This document shows positions 1-6,043 of a stretch of 46,411 nucleotides of DNA, in pieces (positions within the stretch are counted from its first letter, which is position 1; each line of letters begins with the position of its first letter). The notes under the pieces were generated by a model. It was not told the DNA's origin. It made no database searches and saw only the letters and a program-made list of their open reading frames with translations. Source of the stretch: JAJXWB01 sp036796555 (GTDB taxonomy: Bacteria > Pseudomonadota > Alphaproteobacteria > Rhizobiales > Beijerinckiaceae); NCBI GenBank assembly GCA_036796555.1, contig DAIRCS010000015.1:1-46411 (forward strand). The letters are read 5' to 3'. Both the position numbers and the translations under genes were made by a program.

Positions 1-1729
1 CGCGCGTCATCAGGAGTTGCTTGCCGATCTCGACGATCTCGATCAGCTTGGTCGGATCGGAGTCCAGATCGACCATGTTGCCGGCTTCGCGCGCCGCCTG
101 AGTGCCGGTCTGCATGGCGACGCCGACGTCGGCCTGGGCCAGCGCGGGAGCGTCGTTGGTGCCATCGCCGCACATGGCGATCAGGCGACCGCCGTGCTGC
201 TCCTTGCGGATATAGGCGAGCTTGTCCTCGGGCGTGGCCTGCGCGATGAAGTCGTCGACGCCGGCCTCCGACGCGATCGCGGCGGCCGTTACCGGGTTGT
301 CGCCCGTCACCATGACCGTCTTGATGCCCATGGCGCGCAAGGCGGCGAAGCGCTGCTTGATGTCGGGCTTGACGATGTCCTTCAGGTGAAGGACGCCGAC
401 CAGCTTGCCGTTCTCGGAGACCGCCAGCGGCGTACCGCCCGCGCGCGAAATGCGCTCGACTGCCTGCCTGAACTGAGCCGGCGCGCTCTCCATCGTCAGA
501 CCCGCCTGCGCGAGAATGGCGTCGACGGCGCCTTTTCGCAAAGAGCGGCCGGGCAAATCCACCCCGGAGATGCGCGTCTGAGCGGTAAACGGCACGATTT
601 TGGCGTCTTGCGGGGCTTCGACGTTCTGGACTCCATACTTGCTGCGCGCCAGCGCGACGATCGAGCGTCCCTCCGGCGTTTCGTCGGCCAGGCTGGACAT
701 CAGCGCCGCATCGGCGAGCGCGTGCTCCGACACACCCTGGACGGCGACAAACTCGTCGGCCATACGGTTGCCGAAGGTGACCGTGCCGGTCTTGTCGAGC
801 AGCAACGTGTCGACGTCGCCCGCCGCCTCGACCGCGCGCCCGGAGGTCGCGATCACATTGAAGCGAATGAGCCTGTCCATGCCTGCGATGCCGATGGCAG
901 AAAGAAGGCCGCCGATCGTCGTCGGAATGAGGCAGACCAGCAACGCGATCAGCACCGTGATCGACAGAATCGTCCCGGAATAGCCGGCGAGCGGCCAGAG
1001 CGTCACGCAGACGATCAGGAAGATGATCGTGAGACCAGACAGCAGGATCGACAGTGCGAGTTCGTTCGGGGTCTTCTGACGCTCGGCGCCTTCGACGAGC
1101 GCGATCATGCGGTCGATGAAGGTCGAACCGGGCGCGGCGGTGATCCGAACCTTGATCCAGTCCGAGAGCACGGTCGTGCCGCCGGTGACGGCCGAACGGT
1201 CGCCGCCGGACTCGCGGATGACCGGCGCGGACTCGCCTGTTATCGCGGACTCGTTGACCGACGCGACGCCCTCGACGATTTCGCCGTCGCCAGGGATGAG
1301 ATCGCCGGCTTCGACGAGCACGATATCGCCGACTCGCAGGTCGAGCGCCGAGACGCCCTGGACCACCGGCGCCATGCCTGAACGATTGTCCGCATCGATC
1401 AGCCGTTTCGCACGGGTGTCCGTGCGGGTCTTGCGAAGCGCATCGGCCTGCGCCTTGCCGCGCCCTTCGGCGACGGCTTCGGCGAAATTGGCGAACAGCA
1501 CGGTGAACCACAACCAGGCGGCGATCTGGCCCGTGAACGCAGCCTCGCCGGAACCGGTCGCGACGTCATGGACAAAGAAGAGCGTGACGACGGCGGATAC
1601 GACCTCCGTCACGAAGATCACGGGGTTGCGCGCGAGCTGGCGCGGGTCGAGCTTGCGGAAGGCGTCGATTGAGGCCCGACGGATGATCGCGCTATCGAAC
1701 AGGCCCAGGGAAGCTGCTTTCGAAGACAT
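1..1729 (-). CDS. kdpB: Potassium-transporting P-type ATPase, subunit B (3' end outside the window)
   Basis: Catalytic subunit of the high-affinity K+ pump KdpFABC in the inner membrane; it hydrolyses ATP to drive K+ uptake through KdpA. The visible 576 residues start at the ATG whose complement is at 1727-1729. They show the actuator motif TGES, the phosphorylation motif DKTGT (complement near 783-798) and the hinge motif GDGTNDAPAL near the window edge, with hydrophobic membrane segments between. Family members run to about 680-700 residues, so roughly the last 110 are missing because the window ends, not because of a mutation. It follows kdpA by 14 bases and is almost certainly co-transcribed with it. 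kdpC and perhaps kdpD/kdpE would be expected just outside the window. Confidence 0.97.
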   Translation of the reverse strand, partial: MSSKAASLGLFDSAIIRRASIDAFRKLDPRQLARNPVIFVTEVVSAVVTLFFVHDVATGSGEAAFTGQIAAWLWFTVLFANFAEAVAEGRGKAQADALRKTRTDTRAKRLIDADNRSGMAPVVQGVSALDLRVGDIVLVEAGDLIPGDGEIVEGVASVNESAITGESAPVIRESGGDRSAVTGGTTVLSDWIKVRITAAPGSTFIDRMIALVEGAERQKTPNELALSILLSGLTIIFLIVCVTLWPLAGYSGTILSITVLIALLVCLIPTTIGGLLSAIGIAGMDRLIRFNVIATSGRAVEAAGDVDTLLLDKTGTVTFGNRMADEFVAVQGVSEHALADAALMSSLADETPEGRSIVALARSKYGVQNVEAPQDAKIVPFTAQTRISGVDLPGRSLRKGAVDAILAQAGLTMESAPAQFRQAVERISRAGGTPLAVSENGKLVGVLHLKDIVKPDIKQRFAALRAMGIKTVMVTGDNPVTAAAIASEAGVDDFIAQATPEDKLAYIRKEQHGGRLIAMCGDGTNDAPALAQADVGVAMQTGTQAAREAGNMVDLDSDPTKLIEIVEIGKQLLMTR

Positions 1730-1743
1730 GTTCGAAACTCCAG

Positions 1744-3453
1744 TCAGAAGGTCTTGCCATCGAGCATCAGGAAGTGCTCGACGATTGGTCCGAGCGCGAG
1801 GCCCGGGAAATACTGCAGCAGGTAGAGGATGACGATCACGCCGAGCAGCAAGCCGACGAACAGCGGGCCATGCGTGGGGAAAGTGCCTGCGGAGGCCGGT
1901 GCCTTCTTCTTGGCTGCGAGCGCCCCGGCCATGGCGAGCACGGGAATCACATAGGCGAAGCGGCCGATGAACATGGCGAGGCCGAGCGTCGTATTGTACC
2001 AGAGCGTGTTGCCGCTGAGACCGCCAAACGCCGAGCCGTTGTTCGCATTCGTCGAGGCGAAGGCGTACAGCACTTCACTGAGACCGTGCGGACCTGCATT
2101 CCCGAGCGAATCCAGCCCCGTCTTCAGCATGACGGACGCCGCGGAGAAGCCGAGAACGCTGAGCGGGTAAATAAGCACCGCCAGCATCGCGAGCTTCATT
2201 TCCCGCGCTTCGATCTTCTTGCCGAGGTATTCCGGCGTGCGCCCGACCATCAGGCCTGCGACGAACACCGCGATGACCGCCACGACCAGGAAGCCGTATA
2301 GACCCGCGCCGTCGCCGCCCGGCGAGATGCAGCCGAGCAGCATGTTGAACAGCGGCACGAGACCGGCCAGCGGCAGGAACGAGTCGTGCATCGCATTGAC
2401 CGCGCCGGTGCTGGTGCCCGTTGTCACAGCAGCGAAGAATGCGCTCATCGCCGATCCGAAGCGGACCTCCTTGCCTTCCATGTTGCCTAGGGAGGGATCG
2501 ACGCCGAGAGCGGTCAACAGCGGGTTGCCACCGCCCTCGTAAAAGTAGGCGACGGCTACCCCGACCAGCAGGATGATGGCCATGGTCGCGAGAATCGCCT
2601 TGCCCTGCCGCACGTCGCCGACGACGCGACCGAATGCGAGCACGGAAGCGGTCGGAACGATCAAGATCGCCCAGATCTCCAGCATGTTGCTGAAGGCGTT
2701 CGGATTCTCGAACGGATGCGCGGCATTGGCGTTGAAGAAGCCGCCGCCGTTGGTGCCGAGATTCTTGATGAATTCCTGGCTGGCGACGGGCCCGAGCGAG
2801 ATCGCCTGCTTGACGCCTTCGATCGTCGTCGCCTCGACCGAGCCGAGCAGCGTCTGCGGCACGCCGGCCGCGACGAGCACCAGCGCACCGACGACCGAAA
2901 TGGGCATAAGAATGTAAAGCGTCGACCGCGTCAGATCGACCCAGAAATTGCCGACTGTGGCAGATTCCGAACACGCAAACGCGCGCACGAGCGCGAAGGC
3001 CATGGCAAGGCCGGTCGCCGCCGACACGAAGTTGTGGACGGTGAGCCCGAGCATCTGCACGAGATGGCTCATCGTCGTCTCGCCGCCGTAGTTCTGCCAG
3101 TTCGTATTGGTGATGAAGCTCATCGACGTGTTGAAGGCGAGATCCGGGGACACCGCGTCGAAGCCTTGTGGATTGAGCGGCAAGTAATTCTGAAGCCGCT
3201 GCAGCACATAGAGCGTGACGAAACCTGCGATCGAGAAGGCGATCATCGCGATCGTGTAGACATAGGCGCTTTGCTCCCGATCGGCGTTGACGCCAGACAG
3301 GCGGTAGAACCCGGCCTCGACCGGCTTCAGCACGGGAGTCAAGAACGTGCGCTCGCCCGCGAGAACGCGAGCAATGTAGACGCTGAGCGGGATCGCTGCA
3401 GCGAGAACGAGCGCGAGCACGATTGCGATCTGCAACCAGCCGGCAAGGGTCAT
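1744..3453 (-). CDS. kdpA: Potassium-transporting ATPase, subunit A (K+ channel subunit)
   Basis: Membrane subunit of KdpFABC that selects and conducts K+; it belongs to the superfamily of K+ transporters with four pore loops. The 569-residue protein has the normal length. It shows an N-terminal membrane helix, about ten hydrophobic segments, and the selectivity-filter region GGGFFNANAAHPFENP in its middle. The ATG at 3453 lies a short distance behind kdpF. The gene sits between kdpF and kdpB in the standard order. Expression is probably controlled by the upstream direct-repeat operator at 3749-3766. Confidence 0.98.
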   Translation of the reverse strand: MTLAGWLQIAIVLALVLAAAIPLSVYIARVLAGERTFLTPVLKPVEAGFYRLSGVNADREQSAYVYTIAMIAFSIAGFVTLYVLQRLQNYLPLNPQGFDAVSPDLAFNTSMSFITNTNWQNYGGETTMSHLVQMLGLTVHNFVSAATGLAMAFALVRAFACSESATVGNFWVDLTRSTLYILMPISVVGALVLVAAGVPQTLLGSVEATTIEGVKQAISLGPVASQEFIKNLGTNGGGFFNANAAHPFENPNAFSNMLEIWAILIVPTASVLAFGRVVGDVRQGKAILATMAIILLVGVAVAYFYEGGGNPLLTALGVDPSLGNMEGKEVRFGSAMSAFFAAVTTGTSTGAVNAMHDSFLPLAGLVPLFNMLLGCISPGGDGAGLYGFLVVAVIAVFVAGLMVGRTPEYLGKKIEAREMKLAMLAVLIYPLSVLGFSAASVMLKTGLDSLGNAGPHGLSEVLYAFASTNANNGSAFGGLSGNTLWYNTTLGLAMFIGRFAYVIPVLAMAGALAAKKKAPASAGTFPTHGPLFVGLLLGVIVILYLLQYFPGLALGPIVEHFLMLDGKTF

Positions 3454-3489
3454 GATGTTACGTCCGCAGGGATCGCCTGCGCCTCTTGG

Positions 3490-3576
3490 CTAGAGTTTTT
3501 CGGGATGAAGCAGCGTGAAGACCAGGTAGACGCCGAGACAGACGGCGACCGCCAGGCCGATGATGGGCTCGGCCAT
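3490..3576 (-). CDS. kdpF: KdpF small stabilising subunit (28 residues)
   Basis: A 28-residue single-span peptide beginning MAEPIIGLAVAVCLGVYLVF and ending in HPEKL. KdpF of E. coli is a 29-residue lipid-like stabiliser of the Kdp complex; length, hydrophobic core, acidic/basic tail and position immediately before kdpA all match. An AAGGAG-like sequence precedes the ATG (complement 3574-3576). The longer in-frame reading starting at 3729 has no membrane-like N-terminus and was not used. Confidence 0.88.
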   Translation of the reverse strand: MAEPIIGLAVAVCLGVYLVFTLLHPEKL

Positions 3577-3587
3577 GGAAGGCTCCT

Positions 3588-3671
3588 TCAGAGATTTACG
3601 CAGAAAGCCGTATAGGCGACCAGCGCCGCGAACAGGATCACGGGACCAGCGAGAAAGACGACGTCGAGCAT
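3588..3671 (-). CDS. 27-residue single-span membrane peptide upstream of kdpF
   Basis: A very short gene: ATG complement at 3669-3671, stop complement at 3588-3590. It starts MLDVVFLAGPVILFAALVAY and ends TAFCVNL, so almost the whole peptide is one hydrophobic helix. The bases GAGGAG sit about 8 bases before the ATG, a strong ribosome binding site. It ends 11 bases before kdpF starts, so it is the first gene of the kdp operon. From memory, similar short membrane peptides precede kdpF in other proteobacteria, but I cannot name a characterised family. An extra small Kdp subunit or assembly factor is an inference from position. Confidence 0.65.
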   Translation of the reverse strand: MLDVVFLAGPVILFAALVAYTAFCVNL

Positions 3672-3748
3672 TTTGGCAGCTCCTCGTTTCGAGGAAGGAA
3701 CAATCGTCCTGCGCGCCATAAACGTTCAATGCGCATTTTGATGCTGTC

Positions 3749-3766
3749 GCATAAAGAATGCATAAA
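3749..3766 (-). promoter_or_regulatory. KdpE-type operator upstream of the kdp operon
   Basis: Read on the minus strand this is TTTATGC-N4-TTTATGC, an exact 7-base direct repeat with 11-bp spacing. OmpR/KdpE-family regulators bind tandem half-sites one helical turn apart, and the E. coli kdp operator (TTTATAC-N4-TTTACAC) has the same layout. It lies 78 bases before the first peptide gene of the kdp operon and points toward it. Confidence 0.65.
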
Positions 3767-3850
3767 CACGAACCGCCGGTAACACTATGGCACGCTACTC
3801 AAGCTTGCGTTTTAGTTATGTGTTCTACTGGGTTATTCGTCCTGTTTTTC

Positions 3851-3877
3851 ACCGCCGCCGCTCCTTGCGGCGGCGGT
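3851..3877. terminator. Very stable GC hairpin, probable terminator or transcript barrier
   Basis: A perfect 11-bp stem (ACCGCCGCCGC / GCGGCGGCGGT) with a 5-base loop TCCTT. It lies 18 bases beyond the stop of the 35-residue gene (3896-4003), between it and the kdp operator. There is no U-run after the stem in either direction, so a standard intrinsic terminator is not proven. Confidence 0.45.
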
Positions 3878-3895
3878 ATTCGTCGCGACGATGGG

Positions 3896-4003
3896 TCACG
3901 GCCAGCCAATCGATACGAAAGCTATGACGACCGCAACCGCTGCGAAGCTGGAGAGCAGCTCGAGCGTTTTGGAGCTACTGTGGCGTACGATGTTCGGTGA
4001 CAT
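3896..4003 (-). CDS. 35-residue membrane peptide under a Kdp-type operator
   Basis: ATG complement at 4001-4003 and stop complement at 3896-3898. The peptide has a polar, basic N-terminal third (MSPNIVRHSSSKTLELL) followed by a hydrophobic helix (FAAVAVVIAFVSIGWP) that ends the protein. The bases AGGAG lie about 9 bases before the ATG. A TTTATGC direct repeat (4075-4092), the same element found before kdp, lies 71 bases upstream in matching orientation, and a strong hairpin follows the gene. These three signals argue that it is a real single-gene transcription unit in the kdp regulon. I recognise no family; a regulatory or stabilising membrane peptide is a guess. Confidence 0.5.
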   Translation of the reverse strand: MSPNIVRHSSSKTLELLSSFAAVAVVIAFVSIGWP

Positions 4004-4074
4004 GGCGAGGACTCCTATGACCTGTCACGTAACGCCGATCGGCATCAAGGGTCTGTATGATTCTTTTACCTTTC

Positions 4075-4092
4075 GCATAAAGCCCGCATAAA
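4075..4092 (-). promoter_or_regulatory. KdpE-type operator upstream of the 35-residue peptide gene
   Basis: On the minus strand TTTATGC-N4-TTTATGC, identical in both half-sites to the kdp copy at 3749-3766 and with the same 11-bp spacing; only the 4-base spacer differs. It points toward the small gene at 3896-4003. Confidence 0.6.
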
Positions 4093-4135
4093 CAGAGCGA
4101 CCCGAGCGCAGCCAGGAATTTCGCCCGGCGGCCAT

Positions 4136-4153
4136 TTTACGCTGCCTTTACGC
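4136..4153 (+). promoter_or_regulatory. KdpE-type operator upstream of the response-regulator operon
   Basis: On the plus strand TTTACGC-N4-TTTACGC with 11-bp spacing, one base per half-site different from the other two copies (TTTATGC). It points toward the operon beginning at 4232. This suggests autoregulation by the response regulator at 4688-5404 or control by KdpE. Confidence 0.55.
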
Positions 4154-4231
4154 GACGCTCGCAAAATCGATCTCGATATTTAATGTGCGCATCGACAGCT
4201 TGTTGGAGGACGCCAAATCAGGGAGGTCCCG

Positions 4232-4423
4232 ATGAGCAATCGATCTCACTTGCTGGTCGCACAGAAGCGTGCGCAATCGCTCCGGCTGCGTCGCTTCCGC
4301 GACAATCCAATCTCGCATCTTCCGACGCCGTTCGGCATGCTCTTCCGTCTGATTGTCACGATGAGCATCGCTGTCGCTTTGGCGATGATGATCAGTCATC
4401 TGGGGCCGCAGCTCGGCGCCTGA
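4232..4423 (+). CDS. Small membrane protein, 63 residues, unknown function
   Basis: The ATG follows GGGAGG by a few bases. The N-terminal half is polar and strongly basic, and one membrane span follows (about residues 36-54, LFRLIVTMSIAVALAMMIS), giving a tail-anchored-like layout with the basic part probably in the cytoplasm. It is the first gene of an operon with the 84-residue protein (20 bases further on) and the response regulator. A TTTACGC direct repeat lies 78 bases upstream. I do not recognise the family; the operator suggests a link to K+ or osmotic response. Confidence 0.55.
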   Translation: MSNRSHLLVAQKRAQSLRLRRFRDNPISHLPTPFGMLFRLIVTMSIAVALAMMISHLGPQLGA

Positions 4424-4443
4424 TCTCTCTGTGGAGAACTGCC

Positions 4444-4698
4444 ATGTCTGTCATCGATCAAAGTTGCCCCGTCCCTGCTTTTCTCATTGGGCAGGATAGT
4501 TGCGGCCGATGGGTCGTCCAGGACCGGCGTGGCCTTTGTGGCGGATTGTTTATCAATCGCGAGGAGGCGATCCGTTTTGCGATGTTGGAGAGCGGCCTCA
4601 AACCGCAGGCCGTGCTTATGGTGCCTGAGGGGCTCGAACTCAGTCTCGGTCCGGAGCAATCGGTGGAGCATCCCCATCTCAAGCGGAATGCAGCGTAA
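4444..4698 (+). CDS. Conserved-type small soluble protein, 84 residues
   Basis: Starts at the ATG at 4444, preceded by GGAG; an in-frame reading from 4183 exists but lacks a ribosome binding site and crosses the previous gene. The sequence has the pattern IGQDSCGRWVVQDRRGLCGG then FINREEAIRFAMLESG, followed by a hydrophobic VLMVP strand. I recall similar short hypothetical proteins in Hyphomicrobiales but know no function. Its last 11 bases overlap the start of the response-regulator gene, so translation of the two is probably coupled. Confidence 0.65.
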   Translation: MSVIDQSCPVPAFLIGQDSCGRWVVQDRRGLCGGLFINREEAIRFAMLESGLKPQAVLMVPEGLELSLGPEQSVEHPHLKRNAA

Positions 4699-5404
4699 CT
4701 GGAGCAGCGTGCTGCTCGTCGGAGATGACCCGGGTCTGCGGCGACTGGTCGGGGGCATCCTGCGCAGATGCCACCTGTCCGTTTTTGCGACCGAAGCACT
4801 GGAGCGAAGCCTGCTGGCGACGATCGAGGACAAGGCGGCAATCGCAATAGTCGACCTAGACGCGAAGGCGGCTCGAGCGCTTCCAGCAATAGAGATCCTG
4901 AAGCGCGATACTTCGCTCCCCATCGTTGTACTATCTTCGGCGTACACTCGCGCTTCACATGTCCTACGTGCGCTTGAAGCCGACGTCGACGACCTTATCC
5001 TGAAACCTTTCGAAGGTGAGGACTTCCGACAGCGCGTCTTTGCGGCCATCCGCCTGCGACTGAGAATGCGGGGCGAAAGCGCGACTTATGTCTGGAACGG
5101 ATTGCGCATCGATATCGCTGCGCGTTCGGTCTGGCTGAACGGCGCGCAAGTCGATCTATCGGGAGCCGAATACGCGTTCCTCGAGACGCTGGTGCGCGGT
5201 GGCAGAAGAGTGGCCACCTGGAATCAACTCCTGAAAGCGATTGTGCCGTTCTCTCCCCGCGCGACGGAAAAGAGCATTCCAGGGTTGGTATGGCGGCTCC
5301 GTCGCAAGATAAAGGCGGGCGTCGGCGATCGGTCGTGTGTGCTCGTCGTGCGGGGCATTGGTTACCGCCTTGCCGATTTGATGCGAGGCAACTCCCAATG
5401 CTGA
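4688..5404 (+). CDS. OmpR/KdpE-family response regulator, winged-helix output domain
   Basis: A 238-residue two-domain transcription factor. The receiver domain (about residues 7-120) keeps the acidic pair D13/D14, the phospho-acceptor D56 in IVDLD, a Ser at the switch position (S83/S84) and the conserved K106 in LKPF. The C-terminal winged-helix DNA-binding domain (about 135-235) has the usual LSGAEYAFLETL start and the wing motif VLVVRGIGYRL. The ATG at 4688 overlaps the previous gene by 11 bases. No sensor kinase lies beside it. It sits divergently from kdp, with TTTAYGC repeats in the intergenic region, so it may be the regulator that binds them; KdpE proper could also be encoded outside the window. 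The receiver is divergent, hence no symbol. Confidence 0.88.
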   Translation: MQRNWSSVLLVGDDPGLRRLVGGILRRCHLSVFATEALERSLLATIEDKAAIAIVDLDAKAARALPAIEILKRDTSLPIVVLSSAYTRASHVLRALEADVDDLILKPFEGEDFRQRVFAAIRLRLRMRGESATYVWNGLRIDIAARSVWLNGAQVDLSGAEYAFLETLVRGGRRVATWNQLLKAIVPFSPRATEKSIPGLVWRLRRKIKAGVGDRSCVLVVRGIGYRLADLMRGNSQC

Positions 5405-5574
5405 ACCGCTCCTTCGACAACGGGCAGGCCCTCCGCGAAGCCCGAGCTCTGGTTCAGCAGTGCTGGACGCAGGGCGCCTTTGCGACGGACGGGGAAGGCA
5501 GGCCCTGCGGGGGCGCAGGACGCGGCGGCGTTTCGACGATTTCTCCGCTATTGCGGCGGACGATTTCGTCATAG
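5398..5574 (+). CDS. Small ORF of 58 residues, possibly a broken gene
   Basis: The ATG overlaps the stop of the response-regulator gene by 7 bases, so translation could be coupled. The first half (residues 1-38, including QALREARALVQQCWTQGAF) looks like real protein. The second half turns Gly/Arg-rich and ends at 5574. A plausible coding style continues in another frame (DDFSAIAADDFVIADRLTL, about 5525-5600), which would fit a frameshifted gene. No family is assigned with confidence. Confidence 0.3.
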   Translation: MLNRSFDNGQALREARALVQQCWTQGAFATDGEGRPCGGAGRGGVSTISPLLRRTISS

Positions 5575-6043
5575 CCGACCGCCTGACCCTGAAGCACCGC
5601 CAGGGCTGCCTTGCGGCGCTCGACCTCGCCGCCCTGTACCCCGCGCCGCTGATCATGCGTTCGCGTCAAACTGCGATCCCGGTCCGGCTGTGGGTGAGGC
5701 GCGCTACTCTCGGGTAAAAGTTTGGCGCAGCTCCATCCAGCCTCTCTGTCAGGCGGACACGCATCGAATCCGGCTGAGCCCGCTTTTTATCTTCAGGAGC
5801 GACGATGTCGCCGTGCAACTGCGCGCGATAAACCGCCGCGCGTCGGCGGCTTTCCCGCGGGCGACCGGCTCCGGCCGGCCGGACGCCGCGACACTCGAGA
5901 CAGATGGACACATTCAAATACATATCATTCATCAAGGCGCGCGTTGGCAAACTTATTACCGAGTGCCCCATCGGCGCGGTCCGGTTCGGCCTTCACTTTC
6001 GAAACGTCGCGCGTTCCCGCCGATCGATATTTAGGAGCGCGAA
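5575..6043. other. Intergenic region before the nos operon
   Basis: About 470 bases with no gene I can support. The readings present in several frames are compositionally poor. An A/T-rich patch at about 5910-5935 and a TTGGCA hexamer near 5945 could belong to the nosZ promoter, and AGGAG lies 7 bases before the nosZ ATG. I did not find a full FNR/FixK box (TTGAT-N4-ATCAA). Confidence 0.4.

Noticed and set aside
17..1381. Long plus-strand reading frame of 454 codons
   Set aside because: It is the antisense of kdpB; the composition is Arg/Asp-rich as expected for a shadow of a GC-rich gene, while the minus strand shows clear P-type ATPase motifs.
4183..4443. Longer start for the 84-residue protein
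   Set aside because: This in-frame extension lacks a ribosome site, has poor composition and overlaps the 63-residue gene, which has its own GGGAGG.
5900..5960. FNR/FixK or NnrR box upstream of nosZ
   Set aside because: Only isolated half-sites (ATCAA, TTGG) are present; no full TTGAT-N4-ATCAA or TTG-N8-CAA palindrome at a sensible distance.
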